This document shows, one piece after another, positions 54,147 to 62,144 of a stretch of 64,000 bases of DNA (the first letter of the stretch is position 1; each line of letters opens with the position of its first letter). A program made the position numbers and the translations under genes. The notes below the pieces were generated by a model, which was not told where the DNA came from, searched no databases, and was given only the letters and a program-made list of their open reading frames with translations. The DNA is from Martinezella rhizogenes (GTDB lineage Bacteria > Pseudomonadota > Alphaproteobacteria > Rhizobiales > Rhizobiaceae): NCBI GenBank assembly GCA_013322215.1, contig JAAMEZ010000006.1, positions 742,263 through 806,262 on the forward strand. The letters run 5' to 3'.

Positions 54147-55736
54147 TCAGTGTAGTGTTGTGGCTAGCGGAGGCGAGCCGGCAGCGCCATAGGGAAACCC
54201 GCCAGGAGAAGCGTCAGCTTGGTTGAACACGCTGACCTCCCACATGCCGTCCGCTCCTTTGGAGTAATAGATGTCGAGGACGACAGTGTTGCCGAGACGA
54301 TCATAAACAGCCAGCGACGTCTTCTCGGTATAGGTGCTTGTCGGTTGGTTCTGCGCTGGCGTGACACCGGAAATCTGAGGCGTAACGGTCGGCTCTGATG
54401 GCGAGAGATTGAACGCCAAACCATGGCTGCCATAGGTTCCGCTCACTGCTGGGGCCGTGCTGGGTAGAGACGTCATCCCGCTTATGTCGAGAGATATGGC
54501 GTCACCTGTCGGCAAGGACGCGCCGATCGTAGCGGGGGAACTGGGATCGAGGGCGCCCGTTACCGGATCGAAGGCAAGCACGACGTTGTTAAGCGGACCG
54601 GAAGAATAAGGAAATCCACCGGCCGTCGCATCGGCGGAATTGTAGAAAGTCACATCCCATGTATTACCAGCCCCCGGTTGCTTCTGAAAATACACATCGA
54701 CGGCGAGGTCCGACGATGTTCCACCGAAACCCGTATAGGTCTGCTTGAAATTATAAACGCTATTCGGATCGTTGGAGACCGCTGACATCTCAGCAGGGTA
54801 GTTGTACGTCGAAGCATCGGACGGCAGGTTGAACGCTACTTTCTGATCGGACACGACAGCGGGGGGAGCCACTGTCTGCGTCATGCCAGATAGATCGATC
54901 TCAAGCGGACGATCCTGGGCATAAACGGTCAGATGTGGATCTCCGCTGACGAGCGCTCCGGTGGAAGGATCGAACGTCAACACCGTGCTAGCCATCGGAG
55001 ATGGGGCAGAAGTATCGTACGGAAAGCCACTTGGCGCCGACGAGCCATGTCGCCCGAATGCCGTCACCTCCCATTGATCGTTCCCGATCTTGGTGAAATA
55101 GACGTCCGCATAGGAAATCTCGTTGTTGTCCGAGAATGTCATCGTCAGCTTCTTGCTGTGGGCACTTTCTGGCCGGTTCGCCGAGGGCGGCAGATCAGCA
55201 ATGCCGGAACCGACCGATTGCTCGTTTGCCGGCAAGTTGACGCTGAAAGTGCCCTGCGTCGATGGCACGACGGACAAGCCGCCATCGTTGAGGTTGATCG
55301 GCACGAGGCCGGAAAATCCGTTGACGACAACGGCCGGCTCACCGGAGCCATACGGATATCCCATCAGAGTATAGCCTGCGGAATTGACGAGATTGCCGCT
55401 GTCATCCTTGGCGAAATCACCGGCACGCGTCAGAACCGGGACAGCCGACGCATCCTGCACGACAAAAAAGCCGGCACCGCTGATGGAAAGATCGGTGTCC
55501 GAGGACGTATAGCTGATGTCGCCCTGCTCAAGGACGGCGCGGCGCACAGAGGTTTCAATACCGCCGGAGTTATAATTGCCGGCCGTTGATGACAGCACCA
55601 TCGAGGAGAAGCTGACCGAAGCCTTCTTGTAGCCGGTCGTATTGGCATTCGCGATGTTGTCGGCGACGGTGGAAAGGCGATTGGCCTGAGCGTTCATACC
55701 CGAGACGCTCGTCTTCATGCTGCCGAACAGGCTCAT
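54147..55736 (-). CDS. flgE: flgE 5' part: promoter side and first 528 codons of the hook protein (inverted)
   Basis: A flagellar hook protein start (MSLFGSMKTSVSGMNAQANR, then the SNLANANT-like TVADNIANANTTGYK), ribosome-binding site AGAGG. It contains FlgE-type hook repeats: three segments each ending in a GGFPY/SGFPY unit. The frame runs off at 54147 with LATTLH and stop, in mid-repeat, whereas real FlgE continues to the hook core. The missing C-terminal 169 residues lie on the opposite strand at 55869-56378 and rejoin in frame if 54153-55868 is inverted. In this orientation it would yield a truncated, presumably non-functional hook. Confidence 0.8.
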   Translation of the reverse strand: MSLFGSMKTSVSGMNAQANRLSTVADNIANANTTGYKKASVSFSSMVLSSTAGNYNSGGIETSVRRAVLEQGDISYTSSDTDLSISGAGFFVVQDASAVPVLTRAGDFAKDDSGNLVNSAGYTLMGYPYGSGEPAVVVNGFSGLVPINLNDGGLSVVPSTQGTFSVNLPANEQSVGSGIADLPPSANRPESAHSKKLTMTFSDNNEISYADVYFTKIGNDQWEVTAFGRHGSSAPSGFPYDTSAPSPMASTVLTFDPSTGALVSGDPHLTVYAQDRPLEIDLSGMTQTVAPPAVVSDQKVAFNLPSDASTYNYPAEMSAVSNDPNSVYNFKQTYTGFGGTSSDLAVDVYFQKQPGAGNTWDVTFYNSADATAGGFPYSSGPLNNVVLAFDPVTGALDPSSPATIGASLPTGDAISLDISGMTSLPSTAPAVSGTYGSHGLAFNLSPSEPTVTPQISGVTPAQNQPTSTYTEKTSLAVYDRLGNTVVLDIYYSKGADGMWEVSVFNQADASPGGFPYGAAGSPPLATTLH

Positions 55737-55868
55737 AAGAATAACCTCTTTATGCAAATGAATATGGCGGGACGCTATAGTCCGAGGCTTGCGCGAGGCT
55801 AATCCATAAATAAAAACGGAATATAAAATCGGTATATCCAACTGGTGTAATCGGACAAACCATTACTA
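54153..55868. other. Predicted invertible (or inverted) flgE segment
   Basis: Bounded by ACTA at 54153-54156 (minus strand) and 55865-55868 (plus strand). The codon CTA is in frame at both ends, so inversion gives ...ATTLSFGLQGE... and restores a 697-residue FlgE. The segment includes the flgE promoter and ribosome-binding site. Beyond the shared ACTA (and a loose CA four bases before it), flanks differ, as for serine recombinases that need only a short core. It could be phase-variable or a past event. Confidence 0.6.
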
Positions 55869-56378
55869 AGCTTTGGCTTGCAGGGAGAATTACTTAACGG
55901 ATCATCTCCGCTCACGTTTACGATCCCAGGCGGAGAGGAAATGACGCTCGACATTGCAGGCACGACACAGCTTGCCGCTGGATTTTCGACGGTTACCGCA
56001 CACGTCAATGGCCATGGTGCAAGCGCAGTTACAGGCTACGACATCGCCGACGACGGTGTGGTCTCCCTGCGTTATGCGGATGGCACGCTTCAGCCAAGAT
56101 ACCGCATTCCCTTGGTCGATATCGCAAGCCCCGACAACCTGACAACGATCAACGGCAATGCCTTTTCGGCCAACGGCGCATCCGGTGTCACCGTCATGGG
56201 TTTTGCCAATTCGGGCAGTCTTGGCTCGATCAAATCGGGATCGCTGGAAGGCTCGAATGTCGATCTCGCATCCGAACTCACGGAGATGATCGAGAGCCAG
56301 CGCAGCTATACGGCCAACTCCAAGGTCTTCCAGACCGGATCGGATTTGCTCGATGTGCTGATCAACTTGCAACGATAG
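55869..56378 (+). pseudogene. flgE: flgE 3' part: C-terminal 169 codons of the hook protein
   Basis: Reads SFGLQGELLNGSSPLTFTIP onward and ends with the universal FlgE tail VDLASELTEMIESQRSYTAN then SKVFQTGSDLLDVLINLQR. No ATG precedes it in frame (TTG at 55878 is the first alternative start; the frame opens at 55848 after a stop), so it lacks its start in this orientation. It joins the fragment at 54147-55736 across the inversion point. Confidence 0.75.
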
Positions 56379-56460
56379 GCGCATTCAACTCTTTGCTCGC
56401 CCTTTTGATAGACGGCTGTATCCCGGACTTACGATCAACGGTTTCGGGAAAGGCAATGGC

Positions 56461-56907
56461 ATGTCTCATTTGAAGGGTCTCAAGCTGGCTCAGGCGGTTC
56501 CGGTTCGCGCGACGAACGACCCGGTCGCAAGGGCGCGGGAAAAGATGGTCGCGGCGCTCATCGAGCAGAAGCAGATGGCCGAGGCGAAGATTGCCGGTCA
56601 GGCATTCACCCCCACGCACATCGTTCGCCGCAAGAATGCCGAGGGGCAGCGCGTCGAGGTGGAGACGGCCAAGCGCGTGCGTCAGGGCTGGTTTACGGAT
56701 GCGGCGGGCAAGGTGTTCTTCGCCCTGCGTTATGCTGGCAAGGTGATCGACTTCGCCAAGGACAAGAACGCGATCGAGGCCGGCGAACTGGCAACCCTGC
56801 CGAAGATCATCGATACTCTGATCGAAGCCGTCCGCGCGGGCGAGCTTGACGCGCAGTTGACCGCTGCAGCCGTCGAGCGCGGCAAGATGCTGCGCAAGGC
56901 GCAGTAA
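56461..56907 (+). CDS. DUF6641-like hypothetical protein
   Basis: A 148-residue basic/helical protein resembling DUF6641 proteins carried by mobile regions: MSHLKGLKLAQAVPV start, then a charged helix and a WFTDAAGKVFFALRYAGKVI segment. Function unknown. It follows the flgE 3' part by 82 bases and is followed by a strong hairpin at 56939. Confidence 0.55.
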   Translation: MSHLKGLKLAQAVPVRATNDPVARAREKMVAALIEQKQMAEAKIAGQAFTPTHIVRRKNAEGQRVEVETAKRVRQGWFTDAAGKVFFALRYAGKVIDFAKDKNAIEAGELATLPKIIDTLIEAVRAGELDAQLTAAAVERGKMLRKAQ

Positions 56908-56938
56908 ACCTCGCACTTTTTTCAAGATGAGCTTCTAA

Positions 56939-56967
56939 CCCCATGAGATGGTTTCCATCTCATGGGG
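56939..56967. terminator. Long perfect hairpin after the DUF6641-like gene
   Basis: Thirteen-base perfect stem (CCCCATGAGATGG at 56939-56951; CCATCTCATGGGG at 56955-56967), TTT loop. No U-tract; it may act as a bidirectional barrier or terminator. Confidence 0.6.
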
Positions 56968-57245
56968 TTCGCGTTTCTGCCTGCGGGTCCAGTGGAGCAT
57001 CAACGAAGCGCGTTCGGTGCTGGTCGCTGTCGCGTTGCGCTTTTGCCCTTCGCCGCGCTCCTTGACGCGTCTACTGGTCCCTGTGATTGCACCCAGCATT
57101 TGCAGATAACCTTTCCACTTTGTTCATGACTGCCGGATATGACCGAACACGGCCGGTGATTGGGTTTTGCGTTCACCGCGCCGCCTCTTCGCTCGCCCTT
57201 TTCGCCCGATGGAACTTTGCTGCACCCGCAACCAGCGGAGACAGC

Positions 57246-58004
57246 ATGCATCGGTACAGTGAAGACGAGACGCAAATTTCCCAACTATCTCAGACACAGA
57301 TCGACCTCGCCTTGCTTTTCATGAGCGACCTGCACGTCAATGGCCGATCCCTCTACCGCATCCAAGGCGGCAGGCCATTTTGGGTACGCTATGAAGCGAA
57401 TGGCCGCATACAGGAACGGTCCTATTTCTCGGCGCTGTCCTGGCGGGCGCTGATGCTGTTTGCGCTAGAAGACTGCCGGGAATTCAAAGTCCTTGAGATG
57501 GACGAGCCGGGACGGCTGACTAAGCTGTTTCCCGAAGCCGTCATGCGGCAGCTAGAGGAAAACGCTAAAGCCCGCCGCAATATCGTCCCGGCCCTGAAGC
57601 TGGTCGATCCCAAGGATTCGGCTACCGTCATCGTCACGCGCAGCCGCTGCATGGGCCATGCCGTCGATGTCCTGCATGACCTCGACAATGGCAGGCCGGT
57701 GTTTCAGGCGGTATGGGTATCCGACCTGCTACGACTGGATGCGAAGATCGGCATGAAGCTCATACGGGATGAGAGCTTTGCGCCGACCATGCCGATTAGC
57801 GCCCATATCGAAGCCGCCGCGCTGACGGGCCGGATCGCGGGCGAGGATGAGATTTGCATCCTGCCACTCACCGGTAATGTGCCGCGATTGCGATTGCCGG
57901 AACCAGCCGCTACCGTACAGCGCATCTTCGATCATCAATGCCGGAAATACCCTACGCTTGAGCAGCTTCGCGGCCGAACGATCTACGAAGACTACGGCTT
58001 TTAG
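57246..58004 (+). CDS. Hypothetical protein of the mobile region
   Basis: A 252-residue protein starting MHRYSEDETQISQLSQTQID. Helical N-terminal third, then a beta-rich centre (SATVIVTRSRCMGHAVDVLH) and a C-terminal GNVPRLRLPEPAATVQRIFD part. An in-frame start 53 codons earlier would traverse a probable noncoding stretch. No family recognised. It is rightward while the following genes are leftward, so it converges on the glycosyltransferase-like gene. Confidence 0.45.
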   Translation: MHRYSEDETQISQLSQTQIDLALLFMSDLHVNGRSLYRIQGGRPFWVRYEANGRIQERSYFSALSWRALMLFALEDCREFKVLEMDEPGRLTKLFPEAVMRQLEENAKARRNIVPALKLVDPKDSATVIVTRSRCMGHAVDVLHDLDNGRPVFQAVWVSDLLRLDAKIGMKLIRDESFAPTMPISAHIEAAALTGRIAGEDEICILPLTGNVPRLRLPEPAATVQRIFDHQCRKYPTLEQLRGRTIYEDYGF

Positions 58005-58013
58005 CTCCATGGC

Positions 58014-58928
58014 CTATGGCTTGTCGACGACAACCCGATCCGGGCGACCGGACAGGCAGTTCTTCACAAAACCGCGGCGGTTCAGCAAATGCTCCGGTCC
58101 CATTCGCAGACCCTGCGCGGCGTACCTAGCCGCAATAGCTTGGTTTCCTCGCTTCATCTTGGCCTTGCTGTGCTGGAAATGGCTTTGGCCGGAAAGCTCC
58201 TTCAACACAATATTCTCGCAACGATAGACAGTGCAGCCCTTGCTGACCGCCTCCATCGCTAGCAGTGTATCCTCTCCCAGCCCGCTATGCGCCGGGGTCA
58301 GGATTTGCGGCCGGCCAGACAGGCGGAAGTTCCTGACGACGAAGAGACTGCCCTTGAGGTCGTGGTTAGCCTCAAAGACATGATTGTCGCGATAGAGGGC
58401 CGGATCGGCGGACCATATCGTGTTCTGTCCCGGCAGCTTCCCCGGATTGATGGGAAAGAACAGGTCGATATCGTCATAGGCGCTAGAAGCGTTTTTCGCC
58501 ATTTCCGAAAAGAATGCCGCGCCGCTATTATGGTTCGGGCCGTCGTAAAGCACGGCGTCGTCGTCCATGATGATGCCCCAAGGGTGGTCGCTCGCATAAA
58601 AAGCGGCAAGAGCGGCATTGCGATTGAGGATGATGGACTGCGCTGGAGTTTGAATGACGCTGCCACCACGCGCCGGCAGGCGGTCAAGCTCCGGCGCATT
58701 CGCCAGGGCAAGCGGTCGCCAGTTGGAAGCAATGACATGGACTGGAATGTCCGTCATCAGCTCCCACCAGCGAAGCTGTTTTTCGAGGTCGAGCCGCCGC
58801 GCGATCCGGTGTTTCGGATCGGCCGGCATGAACGAGACGATATAGGCCGCGAACAAGCCGTCGGACGGGTACGGCTTATCGGGAAAGGTGACGGGTATGC
58901 TTCCATAGCTGTTATCGATGATTGGCAT
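58014..58928 (-). CDS. Glycosyltransferase-like protein (GT-A type)
   Basis: A 304-residue protein with GT-A-like signs: a DDD acidic motif in WGIIMDDDAVLYDGP (Asp122-124) on a predicted strand, an N-terminal Rossmann-like region and the segment LTPAHSGLGEDTLLAMEAV typical of glycosyltransferases that bind NDP-sugar. It could glycosylate DNA, RNA or a protein; its neighbour is a TGT-like gene 67 bases away, the same direction. The substrate is unknown and the fold is inferred from motifs. Confidence 0.5.
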   Translation of the reverse strand: MPIIDNSYGSIPVTFPDKPYPSDGLFAAYIVSFMPADPKHRIARRLDLEKQLRWWELMTDIPVHVIASNWRPLALANAPELDRLPARGGSVIQTPAQSIILNRNAALAAFYASDHPWGIIMDDDAVLYDGPNHNSGAAFFSEMAKNASSAYDDIDLFFPINPGKLPGQNTIWSADPALYRDNHVFEANHDLKGSLFVVRNFRLSGRPQILTPAHSGLGEDTLLAMEAVSKGCTVYRCENIVLKELSGQSHFQHSKAKMKRGNQAIAARYAAQGLRMGPEHLLNRRGFVKNCLSGRPDRVVVDKP

Positions 58929-58994
58929 TGATAAGACTTTCGATTGGCGGGAATGATTGAGCCCTAATGGCGGAATAGTGGCGGCGGGCTCGAC

Positions 58995-60248
58995 CTAACG
59001 GTCGTCATCTTCCAGCGAACTGCTTTTGCTGTAGTTGGAGAGAAATTTTTTGTAGCGCGCGACTTCCGTCACCGGCATTTGGCTTGAAAAGATCGCGTCG
59101 AAGCCGGCCCATGCCTGCCGAATGTGCCAAGGGGTTTGTCCCCTGGCGCTGATTTCCGCCTCGGCCAGGCGGTTTACTTCGGCCAGCGCCGTGATCTCCT
59201 TGAAGACCTCGTGGTGAGATAGCATCTGAATGCCGAGCGTGTCCCAGCCGGTCGCACTGTTGGCGTTCGCCGGATTGAAATCACCGACGGTCGCCACGTC
59301 GCCAAGCGGGCTGGAGAACGGAAACCGCGCTTCACGATCCAATGCGGACCAGTGATCGGGAAAATGATAGCGCGAGAACCGCATGCCGTCGCGATCATAG
59401 CTAATGCCCGTGGTGATCTGCTTGTTGACCTGCACGATACGGAACGCGAGCGAGCTGTCATAGCTGATCGTGATGTCCGGATGCAGATGTTTGCGTAAAG
59501 CTCGCTGAAGACCAGTCAACATCACGCCGACGCCGGGTTGAGCCGTGCCGAGGACATGTATCCAACGCAGTTTGTCGAGCTGTTTCTTGTCCCGCATGTC
59601 GATGAGCAGTTCGGCCCATAGCGCGAAGTCAAGCTTCATCACGCCGGCAAGGGCGATGCCTTCGAAGTCGGGTTGGTAAGGGGCGATGGCCGCCTGCCAG
59701 GTCCGCGCCTCCTTGCGATCACGGCCTTGCATGACGGTCAGGAGGCGCATGTCCGCGTTCGATCGATGCTCAATCGCATAGCGGATACTTTCCAGCGTGA
59801 CGCCCAAGCACTGTTGTAGTGTCCGATATTTGCCTCCCTTGATGTCGAGGGCTCGCGTCGGCACATCGAAAATGATGCCGACATCACAATGTTGCTCCTG
59901 CCATGCGAGGGACTTCGGCCGGAACGTCTGCAAGGGCTCCTTGAGACCATTGTTGATCTCGGTAAAGCCGCCGCTATCACCAACGATGACCGTCTTTTTC
60001 CGGTCCCTCTGAGTTATGATGGTCTGGTTCGCTTCGTACACACCGAATGCCGCGCTGTGCAGGCCGGCGTGATAATGAAACAACGTATTCTTAGGGTCGA
60101 GATAATTGAGGTTGCTCGGCGTCAGGCCCGCAGGCATCGGGCGCGCTATCGCCTGCGAATGCTGTAGCGGAAAACGCGCGAACGTCTCGTTGATGGCCGG
60201 AAGGAAAAGGGCATGGTTCTCCATGCCGATGCTGAGATCGGTTTGCAT
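58995..60248 (-). CDS. TGT/DpdA-like transglycosylase
   Basis: A 417-residue protein with the layout of tRNA-guanine transglycosylase superfamily enzymes: VIVGDSGGFTEIN (Asp91, cf. the TGT DSGGFQ), IIFDVP (Asp128), LLTVMQGRDRKEART, FEGIALAGVMK, HVLGTAQPGVG (cf. GVGTP) and ISYDSS with Asp264, the likely nucleophile. The zinc-binding CxCxxC of bacterial TGT is not seen. DpdA-type relatives insert 7-deazaguanine into DNA in phages and genomic islands. No dpdB-K or queuosine genes are nearby, so the substrate may differ. A shared TCTTTTAAAAAGA palindrome lies 13 bases upstream. Confidence 0.6.
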   Translation of the reverse strand: MQTDLSIGMENHALFLPAINETFARFPLQHSQAIARPMPAGLTPSNLNYLDPKNTLFHYHAGLHSAAFGVYEANQTIITQRDRKKTVIVGDSGGFTEINNGLKEPLQTFRPKSLAWQEQHCDVGIIFDVPTRALDIKGGKYRTLQQCLGVTLESIRYAIEHRSNADMRLLTVMQGRDRKEARTWQAAIAPYQPDFEGIALAGVMKLDFALWAELLIDMRDKKQLDKLRWIHVLGTAQPGVGVMLTGLQRALRKHLHPDITISYDSSLAFRIVQVNKQITTGISYDRDGMRFSRYHFPDHWSALDREARFPFSSPLGDVATVGDFNPANANSATGWDTLGIQMLSHHEVFKEITALAEVNRLAEAEISARGQTPWHIRQAWAGFDAIFSSQMPVTEVARYKKFLSNYSKSSSLEDDDR

Positions 60249-60260
60249 ATAATGGGTCCT

Positions 60261-60275
60261 ATCTTTTAAAAAGAT
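60261..60275. promoter_or_regulatory. Palindrome upstream of the TGT-like gene
   Basis: ATCTTTT-A-AAAAGAT, a perfect 7+1+7 palindrome 12 bases before the gene start at 60248; the same TCTTTTAAAAAGA core occurs upstream of the gene at 62145-63077. Confidence 0.5.
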
Positions 60276-60317
60276 TGCAGAGGCGGCGCAGGTAGAACCC
60301 CGCGCCGCGCCGGGCAG

Positions 60318-62042
60318 TTATTCGCTATCGGGAAGCTTGAACGGAGCGACGAGCGCGGTGGTACGGTCCCCGCCGGTGGTCACCGCCGGAATGTATACCT
60401 CGTAGGAGAAGTGTTTTGTCGAGAAGGCGATGCAGAGCCCCGTATGGCGCTCCGCTCTTACGGTTATCTGACCAACCACGGGCAGAGCCGTGATGACCTG
60501 ACTGACGCGGTAGAAATCCCCCGTCATAACCTCAACGTCGGTTGCCACGCCGTTTCCAACCATGTCCCGTTCGTCGTCCTTCTTCGAGGACGCGATCTTC
60601 CAAGAGGTCGCACTCAGGCTGTGCTTCTGCCGTGCTTCCGCTGACTTTCCGGTCGGCTTTGTAGCCTTGGCAACGAAATCGTTGTGCCGGCTTCTCCATG
60701 CAGTCAGGCTGATATGCCCTTCAATGCGTGGGGTAAAGCGTGCAAAGTCGATGGCTAGCGGCAAGTTGCCCTGTGCCGAACGGAGAGGCTCGACGAGAAC
60801 ACCGACGTTGCGGCCATTGTCAGCCTTGTCGCTCGCGGCCTCTGTCGTCACTACAAACCGGCATACGCCCTCCGTGTCACCAGGCCCATCAATCTCTGCA
60901 GAAAACACCTTGCGACGCTCCGGGTCGGCGATATTCGCTTCCATAATCCGGCGCTCACGAGTGCGCAGATGACATGTGCTGCCGAGCGACCGATCAAAGA
61001 TTGGCGCAACTGGCACCGCCCGCACGATGACAGACGAACTGGACAGGATCGGCGAGATCACGATCGGCTGCTCGTCGGAAAAAACGAAGTGCCGAAACGC
61101 CTTGCGAAACCCCTCTTCCGGGTCTTCTGGATCATCCAAGGGATCGACCAGAACTGTCGTCTCGTTCTCGGCGACCATCTGGCCTGCCTGTACTAGTTCG
61201 CCAAGGCGGTCGATCAACGGGTCAACGACATTCATGTCAAGCAGCGCCTGCTCAAGCAGATCGTCCGTGGCTGCGAGTGTCGCACCAACGCTCTTGCTCG
61301 AACCGTCCTCATAGATCAGGCCAAGTTTGACGACTGCCGTTTCGCTCGGCGCGTTCCGCTCCAGTTGTTTGCGTGCGCGCTCAAGACGTTCAGACCGAAC
61401 GACTTGCGGATCGAGGGTAATCTTTGCTGTCCGTGTAGCGGGCTTCTCCTGCCGGCTATTCAGATCTCGCTGGAGACCGGCAATCTTTGACATGCCTCCG
61501 TTGTTATCAATGAGCGTGACAAGCGCTTCGGTCCCCGTTTCATCGGCGGGATAGCTGGCCGACTTGGCTTTTACCTGCGCGACAAGCCATTCGACCGCAA
61601 GTGCCGTCCGATCAAGGAAGGACGAGCGAGCCTTTTTGGCCTTGTCGTCGGAGGCGTGTGCACCGAAAGTTGCCGCAGTCGCGGGCATGCAGGTGTGGCC
61701 GCTATTCGGAACATCGAGCATCAAATCGGCCGCTTCCCCCGCCCAGTCGTAATCGGGGCGATTGGCAATCTCGATCGCCAGCATGGCGGCAGCCTCTTTG
61801 AGCTTTGCGCGCGAGCCTTCAAACTCGCGTTGGCTGTCCTGACCAAGTACGCGGCGGGTACGTGACCAAGTATCCCATACGAAAGCGCTGACCGGCGCAG
61901 GGGTCTTGCCTTCATCCACATTCGTATCCGTGAAGGATGCGACGCCGGTCTCCGTTTCTGGTGGGTGCAATTCTACTGCCGTCGCCGTGTGCTGCTGCAC
62001 CTCTGCGTGAGTGTCGATGATTTCATGCGTGTGTTCAGCCAT
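60318..62042 (-). CDS. Large hypothetical protein of the mobile region
   Basis: A 574-residue protein starting MAEHTHEIIDTHAEVQQHTA. Acidic N-terminal half; residues 110-210 helical. A long beta-rich C-terminal half (about 320-574) ends VTTGGDRTTALVAPFKLPDS, whose tail loosely resembles sliding-clamp C termini, though I cannot assert that. No catalytic motif seen. Leftward with the TGT-like gene 69 bases downstream; probably same operon. Start selected at 62042 over a less typical N terminus 23 residues earlier. Confidence 0.45.
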   Translation of the reverse strand: MAEHTHEIIDTHAEVQQHTATAVELHPPETETGVASFTDTNVDEGKTPAPVSAFVWDTWSRTRRVLGQDSQREFEGSRAKLKEAAAMLAIEIANRPDYDWAGEAADLMLDVPNSGHTCMPATAATFGAHASDDKAKKARSSFLDRTALAVEWLVAQVKAKSASYPADETGTEALVTLIDNNGGMSKIAGLQRDLNSRQEKPATRTAKITLDPQVVRSERLERARKQLERNAPSETAVVKLGLIYEDGSSKSVGATLAATDDLLEQALLDMNVVDPLIDRLGELVQAGQMVAENETTVLVDPLDDPEDPEEGFRKAFRHFVFSDEQPIVISPILSSSSVIVRAVPVAPIFDRSLGSTCHLRTRERRIMEANIADPERRKVFSAEIDGPGDTEGVCRFVVTTEAASDKADNGRNVGVLVEPLRSAQGNLPLAIDFARFTPRIEGHISLTAWRSRHNDFVAKATKPTGKSAEARQKHSLSATSWKIASSKKDDERDMVGNGVATDVEVMTGDFYRVSQVITALPVVGQITVRAERHTGLCIAFSTKHFSYEVYIPAVTTGGDRTTALVAPFKLPDSE

Positions 62043-62144
62043 GGTCGTAACCTCCTTGCTGGCTTGTTGAAAACGCCAGAAGGATGGCTGAAGGCGCGGG
62101 GTTTGACTCACCGAGAAGCGCGGCTAAAAGTCTACGGACTTGCG

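Noticed and set aside
57000..57284. Minus-strand frame with Cys/Arg-rich composition
   Set aside because: No ribosome-binding site or similarity; overlaps the region upstream of the 57246 gene, likely noncoding.
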